Assembly: GCA_027943335.1 (NCBI GenBank)
Contig: BSBK01002051.1
Coordinates: 38,501-102,500, forward strand
Direction of reading: 5' to 3'
DNA from: Chamaecyparis obtusa
Taxonomy: Eukaryota; Streptophyta; Pinopsida; Cupressales; Cupressaceae
DNA: 64,000 nucleotides
The notes under the pieces are model-generated. The model was given only the letters and a program-made list of their open reading frames with translations, had not been told where the DNA came from and searched no databases. Positions within the stretch are counted from its first letter, which is position 1. Each line of letters begins with the position of its first letter. A program made the position numbers and the translations under genes. Below, in pieces: positions 22,188 through 36,100 of the stretch.

Positions 22188-25100
22188 ATGCCTCCACGAA
22201 GGGAACCTGGCGGAAGAGCTGGTGTTGTAACACCTGATGTTAGAGAGCTGCAGAGACAAGTGCGAGCATTGCAAGAAGAGATTCGCAGAAGAATGAATCT
22301 TAATGTCAGAGATGAAAGCGAGGATGAAACCGAAGAAGAATATCAAGAAGGAGAAGCTGAAATTGTGAACCAGGAGGAAGAAAGATTTTTTCGGGCAATT
22401 TCCAAGATTGGAAAAAGACCTAGGATTGAGGTTCGTACATTTTCTGAAAATCTTAACCTAGAGGAATTGATCGACTGGATCAATGAATGTGAGGAGTATT
22501 TTGAGTATGAAGATGTTGAGGATCCTAATAGGGTCAAATTTGCGAAGGCCAGACTGAAAGGTCATGCGAAGATCTGGTGGCAAGAAATTCAATTGGAGCG
22601 AAATAGAAGAGGGAAAGATAAAATCACAAGATGGGATCGGATGGTGGGAAAATTGAACCGACAGTTCATTCCTGTTGATTATGAGCTTGACCTACTGAAG
22701 AAAATGCAAAGTTTGAAGCAAGCAGGAAAATCTGTTCAGGAGTATACAGATGAGTTCTATCGACTCCTCATTAGAACAGGCCATGCCGAAGCTGATAAGG
22801 AGAAAGTTGCCCGATACCTTAATGGGTTAAGGCCAAGCATTCAGGAGGAGTTGAATTTGGTTCGAATGAACAGTATTGAGGAGGCATACCAATTTTCCCT
22901 AAAAGTAGAGGAAAAGCTGAACAAGAAGTTTGAGAGAAGATAAAATGGAAGAGGTCGCGGTGGACGATCTGGTGGACAGTCATATGGTGGCCGAAATGAA
23001 GATCCGAAAAAGAAGGATGAGGCCAGTAACAGTCAAATTAGCGAGAAAATAATTTCAATCGCTTCCAGGATTAGAATAATAGAGATCAGAGAGGAAGAGA
23101 AAGAGAACAAGGATCTAGAAGAGGTGGCTTCCGTGGAACATGTTTTCACTGTGGAGAAGAAGGTCATAGGGCATTTGAATATCCTCAGCGCCAAGGCAGA
23201 ACGGACAGGAGAAATGAAGGCCAGGCCAGAGTTGCACATGTAGATGAAGATGCCAGATCATCAAATTCTGAAGATGCTGAAAAAGGAGAAACGTTGATTA
23301 ACAGAAGAGTCCTGTTGAGTGGTGAGAATGAACCTGAGCAAAGGAGGAGCCTGTTTCGCACCAGGTGCAAGTGTGAAGGTAATTGTTGTGATGTGATTAT
23401 TGATAGTGGAAGCACTGACAATTTGGTGTCATAAGAGATGGTGACAAAGTTGAAGCTCAAGAGATAGAAACACCCACATCCATATCGGATTGCCTAGGTA
23501 CAGGATGACCACAAGGTCATGGTCAATGAACAATGCCTAGTGAAGTTCAAGATTGGCTGATACCAAGATGAGGTATTATGTGACATCATATCTATGAATG
23601 CATGTCATATGTTGTTGGGTAGACCATGGCAGTTTGACAGTTGTGCTGTACATGATGGTCGTGCGAATACCTATTCCCTGACAAAGGATGGAGTGCGACA
23701 TAAGCTAAATCCATTGAAGGAGACTGAAGAAAAGGTATGTGGTAATGCAAAGATAACTTTTGTTGATGGAAGAAATTTCCTAGATGGTATGAGGCATGAG
23801 CATGTATATTTTGCTTTAATTCCAAAAGCTGGTAAAGATGAAGTAGAAGATGTTCCTGTAGAAGTTGCAGATTTGTTGAATGAGTTTTAGGATATTGTAT
23901 CCGATAACGTGCCTAATGGATTACCACCAGTCAGGAAGATCAGTAATCAGATGGACTTGATCCCATGAGTGAGTTTGACGAATAAGGTAGCACACAGAAT
24001 GACACCTGCAAAAAGTGAGGAGTTGAACAGACAAGTACATGAACTCTTAAAGAAATGATTGATCCGTGAGAGTCTGAGTCCCTGTGCTGTACCAGTGGTA
24101 TTAGCACCAAAGAAGAATGGAGAATGGAGGATGTGTACAGATTCTAGGGCAATAAACAAGATCACAATCAAGTATAGGTTTCTGTTGCCACGAATGCATG
24201 ATATTATGGACTGTTTGAGTGGAGCTGTGTATTTCTCAAAGATAGATCTGAAGAGTGGATATCATCAGATTCAGATCAGAGAAGGAGATGAATGGAAGAC
24301 TGCCTTCAAGACAATGGAAAGACTATATAAGTGGTTAGTCATGCCTTTTGGGCTAACCAATGCGCGGAGCACTTTCATGCGGCTCATGAACGAGGTTCTG
24401 AAAGAATTTTTTGGTAAGTTTGTCATTGTTTATCTTGATGATATTTTGATCTTTAGTAAGACATTGGTTGAGCATATGATGCATATTCGTATGGTATTTG
24501 AGAAGTTGAGAGAATAGAAATTGTTGATTAATTTGAAGAAGTGCAGTTTTGTGAAGAAGGAGTTAGTGTATTTAGGGTTTGTAGTTTCAGCAGAAGGTCT
24601 AAAAATGGACCCAGAGAAGGTACAGGCTATCCTTGAATGGCCTACTCCAAAGAGTGTTACTGAGGTAAGATCTTTTCATGGTCTAGCTAGCTTTTACAGA
24701 AAGTTTATCAGGAATTTTAGTAGTATTTGTGGACCCTTGACTGAAATAATGAGAGGGGATAGAAAAGAGTTTAAGTGGACAAATGGGGCAGAAAAGAGTT
24801 TTCAATTGTTGAAACAAAAAGTTATAGAAGAACCTGTTTTAGCACTTCTAGATTTTAATAAGGTGTTTCAAGTAGATTGTGATGCTAGTGGTACTGCAAT
24901 AGGAGCTGTTATGAGCCAAGAAGGTAAACCTGTTGCTTATTTCAGTGAGAAGTTAAATGATGCCAAGAGGAAATATTCTGTTTATGATCAGAAATTTTAT
25001 GCTATAGTTCAGGCATTAAAGAAGTGGAGACATTATCTACTTCCTAAGGAGTTTATTTTGTATACTGATTATCAAGCTTTGCAATATTTGAATAGTTAAG

Positions 25101-26694
25101 GAAAGTTGAATCAGAGGCATTTGAAATGGGTTGAGTTTTTGCAGAGTTATACATTTGTTTTGAAACACAGGAGTGGAAAGTCTAATAGGGTTGCAGATGC
25201 TCTTAGCAGAAGGCAACTATTGCTGACAAAAATGCAGATTGAAGTGGTTGGGTTCAAGGAACTCAAGAATTTGTATCCAGAGGACCCTGATTTTGGTGAA
25301 GCTTGGAAAGCTTGTACAGAACCTGTTACTCAAGACAGGACGAAATGGTTGGATTTCATCATCCAGGATGATATGCTATTCAGAAGGAGTCAGTTGATCA
25401 TTCCACGAAGTTCTATGAGGGAGAATCTCATCAAGGAGAAGCATAGTGGAGGATTGGCTGGACATTTTGGTCGTGATAAAACCCTTGGTTTGGTTAGTGA
25501 GAATTATTATTGGCCACAGTTGCAGCAAGATGTGAAGAAGTTTGTACAGAGTTGCAGAGTATGTCAAATGGCGAAAGGAGTTAAGTAGAATACAGGTTGT
25601 ACCAGCCATTGCCTATACTAGAGAAGCCTTGGGAGGATATCAGTATGGACTTTGTTCTTAGTTTACCAAGGACACAGCGGGGACATGATTCAATTTTTGT
25701 AGTAGTTGACAGATTTTTGAAGATGACACATTTCATTGCCTGTAAGAAGACTAATGATGTTGTTCATGTAGCAGAATTGTTTTTCAGAGAAGTAGTGAGA
25801 CTTCATGGTTTGCCAAAGACCATAGTTTCAGATCGGGACACTAAGTTTGTTGGATATTTCTGGTGAACATTGTGGAAGAAGTTGAAGATAGATTTGAAGT
25901 TCAGTTCATCACATCACCCACAGACTGATGGACAGACAGAGGTGGTGAATAAGAGTTTGGGAAATCTACTGAGATGTTTGGTTGGGGATAAGCCAACAGG
26001 ATGGGATTTGATTTTACCACAGGAAGAATTTGCATACAATAATTCTATCAACAGGAGCACTGGTAAATCACCATTCCAGATTATATATGGAAGTAGTCCA
26101 AGAAATGCATCTGAGTTGAGAAAGATAGATAAAGCAGAACTAAGTAGTGCTGAGGCTGAGGATTTTGCAGAACATTTGAAGAACATCCATGGGGAGGTGA
26201 GGAAGCATATTACCAAGATGAACGCACAGTATAAGGCTAAGGCAGATGAGAAAAGAAGGTATAAGGAATTTCAGGTTGGTGATGAAGTCATGGTTCATTT
26301 GTGGAAGGAGCGATTTCTAGTTGGTACATATAACAAGTTGAAAATGAAGAAGTTTGGACCATGTAAGATATTGAAGAAGCATGATTCAGGAAATGCATAT
26401 GAGGTAGAATTGCCTAGTGAGCTGAATATTTCACCAGTGTTTAACATTTCAGATCTGACAGAGTATCATGAAGGAGGTGTTGAAGATGAGATCACAACAG
26501 CACAGTTGAGTATTCCAGCAACTCATTCAGACACTAAAGAGATCGAAGACATACTGGACAATCGTGTTGGTAGAAGCACAAGGAATAGGAAATATGAAGA
26601 GTATTTGGTCAAATGGAAAGGATGACCTGTAGAAGATTCATCGTGGCTAACAAAGGAGGAGGTTAACCGTCTTGGTTTTCCTCTGCACATCTGA
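22188..26694 (+). pseudogene. Chromovirus gag-pol, unit 2 (broken)
   Basis: The ancestral product is one continuous gag-pol frame of about 1500 aa starting MPPRRE (ATG 22188). Gag is intact to a TAA at 22941-22943. The zinc knuckle has lost its last Cys (CFHCGEEGHRAFEY). Protease (DSGSTDNLV) is followed at once by TAA. The RT has YLDDILIFS and an extra Lys codon (VKKELVYLG). RNase H ([10 protein letters not shown]) and integrase ([25 protein letters not shown]) follow, then the chromodomain with KG-TGA-PVEDSSW. Two single-base deletions (near 23036 and 25594) and more than ten stops are present. Non-functional. Confidence 0.92.
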
Positions 26695-26732
26695 GTCGTG
26701 AAAGGGTCACTTCTCAAATTACCCTAGGTGTC

Positions 26733-27581
26733 TGATGCAAGAGCATCCTGGGTGTAAGAGCAATCTTGCATCAGCCAAAAATATTTCTATTTTTATATTC
26801 AATAAGGGCTATTTTAGTGCAGAGCTGCTATTTATGGAAAGTTACTATTTTTGGTAATTTTTGCATGTGCTCAGAATGATCTAATTTCTTTCTTGGAGGT
26901 TCATTTTGGTCATGTAAGTCTGCCAGTAAAGTTTCATTGCCAGATCAAGTGTATATTGGAAGATATTGAAGATTTTCAGTATTGGCAGCAGGGTACAGAA
27001 CCTTTGAACTTAGTTTTGAAGGCTTTAGAGGCTTCGGATGAGGTCAAAAATTTGGGTGATGGGCACTTGCGTGGGTCAAGCCTGTAGAGCGCTTCATGGC
27101 ATTTCTGAAATGGGATTATAATAGTCGATCGGGTCAACTGGTGATGACTTATGGTCTTCGAAAGTTGGGCCACCTGAAATGGCGAAAAATAATTTTTTTC
27201 AAAATTTTTGTTTGGTTTTCAAAAGTTATCTTGAGCCGACTATGATGTAATAAAATGTAAAATAAAATAATTCTAAGTTTGGTCGGCCTTATTGGCTAAA
27301 ATTCTGGAACCTTCCCAAGCGGTGGATAATTGCCTATATAAGGAAGGTTGTATTCTTGTCTTAGGTAGTTCAGAATAGTCCTGCGTAATAGTTCGAGGCT
27401 TTGTCCTACAGAATATTGTAAGGGAATGCCCATGTGGCTTTGCATATTGTAATTCTGAAAGTTTGTAATTCCACATTTGTGGAGATAATAAGAAGCCAAT
27501 TTTTCTGTTCTTGCATATTATTGTTCTTGTTTCTCTTTTTCTGTTATGTGTTTGTGGTATTAAAGGAAGCACCCTTCATCA
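26733..27581 (+). repeat. Chromovirus LTR3
   Basis: 849 bp. It opens TGATGCAAGAG, a G-to-A change shared only with LTR4, while its tail (AAAGGAAGC) is shared only with LTR2. It is thus a mosaic of neighbours. Heat-shock element at 27302-27314 upstream of the TATA box. Confidence 0.95.
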
Positions 27582-27583
27582 AG

Positions 27584-27594
27584 TGGTATCAGAG
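27584..27594 (+). other. Primer-binding site, unit 3
   Basis: TGGTATCAGAG lies two bases after LTR3. The following base is A instead of the consensus C. Confidence 0.85.
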
Positions 27595-27682
27595 AAGGAG
27601 TTCTTGAGTGTGTAAACAGATCACCGACTGTGAGGCAGTTTGCACCAGGACTGTGGCTAGGGTTTCAGCGCGCATCGCAAAA

Positions 27683-30600
27683 ATGCCTCCACGAAAGGAA
27701 CATGGCGGAAGAGCTGGTGTTGTAACACCTGAGGTTAGAGAGCTGCAGAGACAAGTGCGAGCATTGCAAGAAGAGATTCACAGAAGAATAAATCTTAATG
27801 TCAAAGATGAAAGCGAGGATGAAACCGAAGAAGAATATCAAGAAGGAGAAGCTGAAATTGTGAACCAGGAGGAAGAAAGATTTTTTCGGGCAATTTCCAA
27901 GATTGGAAAAAGACCTAGGATTGAGGTTCCTACATTTTCTAGAAATCTTAACCCAGAGGAATTGATCGACTGGATCAATGAATGTGAGGAGTATTTTGAG
28001 TATGAAGATGTTGAGGATCCTAATAGGGTCAAATTTGCGAAGGCCAGACTGAAAGGTCATGCGAAGATCTGGTGGCAAGAAATTCAATTGGAGAAAAATA
28101 GAAGAGGGAAAGATAAAATCACAAGATGAGATCGGATGGTGGAAAAATTGAAGCGACAGTTCATTCCTGTTGATTATGAGCTTGACCTACTGAAGAAAAT
28201 GCAAAGTTTGAAGCAAGCAGGAAAATCTGTTCAGGAGTATACAGAGGAGTTCTATCAACTCCTCATTAGAACAGGCCATGCCGAAGCTGATAAGGAGAAA
28301 TTTGCCCAATACCTTAATGGGTTAAGGCTAAGCATTCAGGAGGAGTTGAATCTGGTTCGAATGAACAGTATCGAGGAGGCATACCAATTTTCCCTAAAAG
28401 TAGAGGAAAAGCTGAACAAGAAGTTCTAGAGCAGACAAAACGGAAGAGGTCGCGGTGGACGATCTGGTGGACGGTCATATGGTGGCCGAAATGAAGATCC
28501 AAAAAAGAAGGATGAGGCCAGTAGCAGTCAAAATTAGTGAGAAAATAATTCCAATCGCTTCCAGGATCAGAATAATAGAAATCAGAGAGGAAGAGTAAGA
28601 GGACAAGGATCTGGAAGAGGTGGCTTCCGTGGAACATGTTTTCACTGTGGAGAAGAAGGTCATAGGGCATTTGAATGTCCTCAGCGCCAAGGCAGAATGG
28701 ATAGGAGAAATGAAGGCCAGGCCAGAGTTGCACATGTAGATGAAGATGCCAGATCATCAAATTCTGAAGATGCTGAAAGAGGAGAAACGTTGATTAACAG
28801 AAGAGTCCTTTTGAGTGGTGAGAATGAACCTGAGCAAAGGAGGAGCCTGTTTCGCACCAGGTGCAAGTGTGAATATAAATGTTGTGATGTGATTATTGAT
28901 AGTGGAAGCACTGACAATTTGGTGTCAGAGGAGATGGTGACAAAGTTGAAGCTCAAGAGACAGAAACACCCACATCCATATCGGATTGCCTGGGTACAGG
29001 ATGACCACAAGGTCATGGTCAATGAACAATGCCTAGTGAAGTTCAAGATTGGCGGATACTAAGATGAGGTATTATGTGACATCATATCTATGGATGCATG
29101 TCATATGTTGTTGGGTAGACCATGGCAGTTTGACAGATGTGTTGTACATAATGGTCGTGCGAATACCTATTCCCTGAGAAAGGATGGAGTGCGACATAAG
29201 CTAAATCCATTGAAGGAGACTGAAGAAAAGGTATGTGGTAATGTAAAGATAACTTTTGTTGATGGAAGAAATTTCCTAGATGGTATGAGGCATGAGCATA
29301 TATATTTTGCTTTAATTCCAAAAGCTGGTAAAGAGGAAGTAGAAGATGTTCCTGTAGAAGTTACAGATTTGTTGAATGAGTTTCAGGATATTGTATCCGA
29401 TAACATGCCTGATGGATTACCACCAGTCAGGAAGATCAGTCATTAGATGGACTTGATCCCAAGAGTGAGTTTGTCGAATAAGGCAGCACACAGAATGACA
29501 CCTGCAGAAAGTGAAGAGTTGAACAGACAAGTACATGAACTGTTACAGAAAGGATTGATCCGTGAGAGTCTGAGTCCCTGTGCTGTACTAGTGGTATTAG
29601 CACCAAAGAAGAATGGAGAATGGAGGATGTGTACAGATTCTAGGGCAATAAACAAGATCATAATCAAGTATAAGTTTCCATTGCCACGAATGGATGATAT
29701 TATGGACTGTTTGAGTGGAGCTGTGTATTTCTCAAAAATAGATCTGAAGAGTGGATATCATCAGATTCGGATCAGAGAAGGAGATGAATGGAAGACTGCC
29801 TTCAAGAAAAAGGAATGACTATATGAGTGGTTAGTCATGCCTTTTGGGCTAACCAATGCGCCGAGTACTTTCATGCAGCTCATGAATGAGGTTCTGAAAG
29901 AATTTCTGGGTAAGTTTGTCATTGTTTACCTAGATGATATTTTGATCTTTAGTAAGACATTGGATGAGCATATGATGCATATTCGTATGGTATTTGAGAA
30001 GTTGAGAGAAGAGAAATTACTGATTAATTTGAAGAAGTGCAGTTTTGTGAAGGAGTTAGTGTATTTGGGGTTTGTAGTTTCAGGAGAAGGTCTAAAAATG
30101 GACCCAGAGAAGGTACAGGCTATCCTTGAATGGCCTACTCCAAAGAGTGTTACTGAGGTAAGATCTTTTCATGGTCTAGCTTGCTTTTACAGAAAGTTTA
30201 TCAGAAATTTTAGTAGTATTTGTGGACCCTTGATTGAAAAAATGAGAGGGGATAGAAAAAAGTTTAAGTGGACAAATGGGGCAGAAAAAAGTTTTCAATT
30301 GTTGAAACAAAAAGTTACAGAAGAACCTGTTTTAGCACTTCCAGAATTTAATAAGGTGTTTCAAGTAGATTGTGATGCTAGTGGTACTGCAATAGGAGCT
30401 GTTATGAGCCAAGAAGGTAAACCTGTTGCTTATTTCAGTGAGAAGTTAAATGATGCCAAGAGAAAATATTCTGTTTATGATCAGGAATTTTATGCTATAG
30501 TTCAGGCATTAAAGAAGTGGAGACATTATCTACTTCCTAAGGAGTTTGTTTTGTATACTGATCATCAAGCTTAGCAATATTTGAATAGTCAAAGAAAGTT

Positions 30601-32188
30601 GAATCAGATGCATTTGAAATGGATTGAGTTTTTGCAGAGTTATACATTTGTTTTGAAACACAGGAGTGGAAAGTCTAATAGGGTTGCAGATGCTCTTAGC
30701 AGAAGGCAACTATTGTTGACAGAAATGCAGATTGAAGTGGTTGGGTTCAAGGAACTCAAGAATATGTATCCAGAGGACCCTGATTTTGGTGAAGCTTGGA
30801 AAGCTTGTACATAACCTGTTACTCTAGACAGGATGAAATGGTTGGATTTCATCATCCAGGATGATATGCTATTCACAAGGAGTCAGTTGTGCATTCCACA
30901 AAGTTCTATGAGGGAGAATCTCATCAAGGAGAAGCATAGCGGAGGATTGGCTGGACATTTTGGTCATGATAAAACCCTTGGTTTCGTTAGTGAGAATTAT
31001 TATTGGCCACAGTTGCAGCAAGATGTGAAGAAGTTTGTACAGAGCTGCAGAGTATGTCAAATGGCGAAAGGAGTGAAGCAGAATACAGGGTTATACCAGC
31101 CATTGCCTATACCAGAGAAGCCTTGGGAGGATATCAGTATGGACTTTATTCTTGGTTTACCAAGGACACAACGGGGACATGATTCAATTTTTGTAGCAGT
31201 TGAGAGATTTTTGAAGATGACACATTTCATTCCCTGTAAGAAGACTAATGATGCTGTTCATGTAGCAGAATTGTTTTTCAGAGAAGTAGTGAGACTTCAT
31301 GGTTTGCCAAAGACCATAGTTTCAGATCGGGTCACTAAGTTTGTTGGATATTTCTGGCGAACATTGTGGAAGAAGTTGAAGACAGATTTGAAGTTCAGTT
31401 CATCACATCACCTACAGACTGATGGACAGACAGAGGTGGTGAATAGGAGTTTGGGAAATCTGCTGAGATGTTTGGTTGGGGATAAGTCCACAGGATGGGA
31501 TTTGATTTTACCACAGGCAGAATTTGCATACAAGAATTTTGTCAACAGGAGCACTGGTAAATCACCATTCCAGATTATATAAGGAAGTAGTCCAAGAAAT
31601 GCATCTGAGTTGAGAAAGATAGATAAAGGAGAAATAAGTAGTGCTGAGGCTGAGGATTTTGCAGAACATTTGAAGAACATCCATGGGGAGGTGAGGAAGC
31701 ATATTACCAAGATGAATGCACAGTATAAGGCTAACGCAGATGAGAAAAGGAGGTATAAGGAATTTCAGGTTGGTGATGAAGTCATGGTACATTTGCAGAA
31801 GAAGCGGTTTCTAGTTGGTACATATAACAAGTTGAAAATGAAGAAGTTTGGACGATGTAAGATATTGAAGAAGCATGATTTAGGAAATGCATATGAGGTA
31901 GAATTGCCTAGTGAGCTGAATATTTCACCAGTGTTTAACATTTCAGATCTGACAGAGTATCATGAAGGAGGTGTTGAAGATGAGATCACAACAGCACAGT
32001 GGAGTATTCCAGCAACTCGTTCAGACACTAAGGAGATCGAAGACATACTAGACAATCATGTTGGTAGAAGCACAAGGAATAGGACATATGAAGAGTATTT
32101 GGTTAAATGGAAAGGATGACCTGTAGAAGATTCATCGTGGCTAACAAAGGAGGAGGTTAACCGTCTTGGTTTTCATCTGCACACCTGA
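27683..32188 (+). pseudogene. Chromovirus gag-pol, unit 3 (in frame, about ten nonsense codons)
   Basis: The best-aligned copy: ATG to terminal TGA is 4506 nt, exactly 1502 codons, so no net indel has occurred and the single gag-pol frame of the family can be read. Approximate residues: capsid 95-200, zinc knuckle CFHCGEEGHRAFEC 319-332, protease DSGST 406, RT YLDD 749, RNase H near 900-1000, integrase Asp1154, Asp1215 and Glu1251 (DD35E), and chromodomain 1451-1490. In-frame stops include TGA 28127, TAG 28427, TAA 29060, TAG 29444, TGA 29816, TAG 30572, TAA 30812, TAA 31580 and TGA 32117. The conserved Asp after SDR is Val (SDRVTKF). Non-functional. Confidence 0.92.
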
Positions 32189-32226
32189 GTCGTGACAGGG
32201 TCACTTTTCAAATTACCCTGGGTATC

Positions 32227-33075
32227 TGATGCAAGAGCATCCTGGGTGTAAGAGCAATCTTGCATCACCCAAAAATATTTCTATTTTTATATTCAATAAG
32301 GGCTATTTTAGTGCAGAGCTGCTATTTATGGAAAGTTACTATTTTTGGTAATTTTTGCATGTGCTCAGAATGATCTGATTTCTTTCTTGGAGGTTCATTT
32401 TGGTCATGTAAGTCTGCCAGTAAAGTTTCATTGCCAGATCAAGTGTATATTGGAAGATATTGAAGATTTTCGGTATTGGCAGCAGGGTACAGAAATTTTG
32501 AACTTAGTTTTGAAGGCTTTAGAGGCCCCGGATGAGGTCAAAAATTTGGATGTCAGACGCTTGCGCTAGTCAAGCCTGTAGAGTGCTTCGTGGCATTTCC
32601 AAAATGAGGTTATAATAGCCGATCGGGTCAACTGGTGATGACTTATGGTCTTCGAAAGTTGGGCCACCTGAAATGGCGAAAAATAATTTTCTTCAAAATT
32701 TCTGTTCGGGTTTCAAAGGTTATCTTGAGCCGATTATGATGTAATAAAATGTAAAATAAAATAATTCTAAGTTTGGTCGGCATTATTGGGTAAAATTCTG
32801 GAACCTTCCCAGGCGGTGGATAATTGCCTATATAAGGAAGGCTATATTATTATCTTAGGCAGTTCAGAATAGTCATGGGTAATAGTTCGACGCTTTGTCC
32901 TACAGAATATTGTAAGGGAATGCCCATGTGGCTCTGCATATTATAAATCTGAAAGTTTGTAATTCCACATTTGTGGAGATAATAAGAAGTAAATTTTTCT
33001 GTTCTTGCATATTATTGTTGTTGTTTCTCTTTTTCTGTTATGTGTTTGTGGTATTAAGGGGAGCACCCTTCATCA
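32227..33075 (+). repeat. Chromovirus LTR4
   Basis: 849 bp. It opens TGATGCAAGAG like LTR3 but ends AAGGGGAGCACCC like LTR5. Heat-shock element at 32796-32808, then a TATA box CTATATAAGG. Confidence 0.95.
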
Positions 33076-33077
33076 AG

Positions 33078-33089
33078 TGGTATCAGAGC
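33078..33089 (+). other. Primer-binding site, unit 4
   Basis: TGGTATCAGAGC lies two bases after LTR4. It is the consensus initiator tRNA-Met complement. Confidence 0.9.
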
Positions 33090-33176
33090 AGGAGTTCTTG
33101 AGTGTGTAAATAGATCGCCGACTGTGAGGCAGTTTGCACCAGGACCGTGGCTAGGGTTTCAGCACGCATCGCAAAA

Positions 33177-36100
33177 ATCCCTCCACGAAGGGAACGTGGC
33201 GGAAGAGCTGGTGTTGTAACACCTGAGGTTAGAGAGTTGTAGAGACAAGTGCGAGCATTGCAAGAAGAGATTCGCAGAAGAATGAATCTTAATGTCAGAG
33301 ATGAAAGCGAGGATGAAACTGAAGAAGAATATCAAGAAGGAGAAGTTGAAATTGTGAACCAGGAGGAAGAAAGACTTTTTCAGGCGATTTTCAAGATTGG
33401 GAAAAGACCTAAGATTGAGGTTCCTACATTTTCTATAAATCTTAACCCAGAGGAATTGATCGATTGGATCAATGAATGTGAGGAGTATTTTGAGTATGAA
33501 GATGTTGAGGATCCTGATAGGGTCAAATTTGCGAAGGCCAGACTGAAAGGTCAGCGAAGATCTGGTGGCAAGAAATTCAATTGGAGCGAAATAGAAGAGG
33601 GAAAGATAAAATCACAAGATGGGATCGGATGGTGGGAAAATTGAAGCGACAGTTCAATCCTGTTGATTATGAGCTTGACCTACTGAAGAAAATGCAAAGT
33701 TTGAAGCAAGCAGGAAAATCTGTTCAGGAGTATACAGAAGAGTTCTATCGACTCCTCATCAGAATAGGCCATGCCGAAGTTGATACGGAGAAAGTTGTCT
33801 GATACCTTAATGGGTTAAGGCCAAGCATTCAGGAGGAGTTGAATCTGGTTCGAATGAACAGTATTGAGGAGGCATACCAATTTTTTCTAAAAGTAGAGGA
33901 AAAGCTGAACAAGGAGTTCGAGAGCAGTCAAAATGGAAGAGGTCGCGGTGGATGATCTGGTGGACGGTCATATGGTGGCCGAAATGAAGATCTGAAAAAG
34001 AAGGATGAGGCCAGTAGCAGTCAAAATCAGTGAGAAAATAATTCCAATCGGTTCCAGGATCAAAATAATAGAGATCAAAGAGGAAGAGGAAGAGGACAAG
34101 GATCTGGAAGAGGTGGCTTCCGTGGAACATGTTTTCACTGTGGAGAAGAAGGTCATAGGGTATTTGAATGTCCTCAGTGCCAAGGCAGAACGGACAGGAG
34201 AAATGAAGGCCAGGCCAGAGTTGCACATGTAGATGAAGATGCCAGATCATCAAATTCTAAAGATGCTGAAAGAGGAGAAACGTTGATTAACAGAAGAGTC
34301 TTGTTGAGTGGTGAGAATGAACCTGAGCAAAGGAGGAGCCTGTTTTGCACCAGGTGCAAGTGTGAAGGTAAATGTTGTGATATAATTATTGATAGTGGAA
34401 GCACTGACAATTTGGTGTCAGAAGAGATGGTGACAAAGTTGAAGCTTAAGAGACAGAAACACCCACATCCATATCGGATTGCCTGGGTACAGGATGACCA
34501 CAAGGTCATGGTCAATGAACAATACCTAGTGAAGTTCAAGATTGGCGGATACCAAGATGAGGTATTGTGTGACATCATATTTATGGATGCATGTCATATG
34601 TTGTTGGGTAGACCATGGCAGTTTGACAGATGTGCTGTACATGATGGTTGTGCGAATACCTATTCCCTGACAAAGGATGGAGTGCGACATAAGCTAAATC
34701 CATTGAAGGAGACTGAAGAAAAGGTATGTGGTAATGCAAGGATAACTTTTGTTGATGGAAAAAATTTCCTAGATGGTATGAGGCATGAGCATGTATGTTT
34801 TGCTTTAATTCCAAAAGCTGGTAAAGAGGAAGTAGAAGATGTTCCTGTAGAAGTTGCAGATTTGTTGAATGAGTTTCAGGATATTGTATCCGATAACGTG
34901 CCTGATGGATTACCACTAGTCAGGAAGATCAGTCATCAGATGGACTTGATCCCAGGAGCGAGTTTGCCGAATAAGGCAGCACACAAAATGACACCTGCAG
35001 AAAGTGAGGAGTTGAAAAGACAAGTACATGAACTGTTACAGAAATGATTGATCCGTGAGAGTCTGAGTCCCTGTGCTGTACTAGTGGTATTAGCACCAAA
35101 GAAGAATGGAGAATGGAGGATGTGTACAGATTCTAGGGCAATAAACAAGATCACAATCAAGTATAAGTTTTCGTTGCCATGAATGGATGATATTATGGAC
35201 TGTTTGAGTGGAGTTGTGTATTTCTCAAAGATAGATCTGAAGAGTGGATATCATCAGATTCGGATCAGAGAAGGAGATGAATGGAAGACTGCCTTCAAGA
35301 AAAAGGAAGGACTATATGAGTGGTTAGTCATGCCTTTTGGGCTAACCAATGCGCCGAGCACTTTCATGCGGCTCATGAACGAGGTTCTGAAAGAATTTTT
35401 GGGTAAGTTGGTCATTGTTTACCTAGATGATATTTTGATCTTTAGTAAGACATTGGATGAGCATATGATGCATATTCGTATGGTATTTGAGAAGTTGAGA
35501 GAAGAGAAATTGCTGATTAATTTGAAGAAGTGCAGTTTTGTGAAGGAGTTAGTGTATTTGGGGTTTGTAGTTTCAGGTGAAGGTCTAAAAATGGACTCAG
35601 AGAAGGTACAGGCTATCCTTGAATGGCCTACTCCAAAGAGTATTACTGAGGTAAGATCTTTTCATGGTCTAGCTAGCTTTTACAGAAAGTTTATCAGAAA
35701 TTTTAGTAGTATTTGTGGACCCTTGACTGAAACAATGAGAGGGGATAGAAAAGAGTTTAAGTGGACAAATGGGGCAGAAAAGAGTTTTCAATTGTTGAAA
35801 TAAAAAGTTACAGAAGAACCTATTTTAGCACTTCCAGATTTTAATAAGGTGTTTCAAGTAGATTGTGATGCTAGTGGTACTGCAATAGGAGCTGTTATGA
35901 GCCAAGAAGGTAAACCTATTGCTTATTTCATTGAGAAGTTAAATGATGCCAAGAGGAAATATTCTGTTTATGATCAGAAATTTTATGCTATAGTTCAGGC
36001 ATTAAAGAAGTGGAGACATTATCTACTTCCTAAGGAGTTTGTTTTGTATACTGATCATCAAGCTTTGCAATATTTGAATAGTCAAGGAAAGTTGAATCAG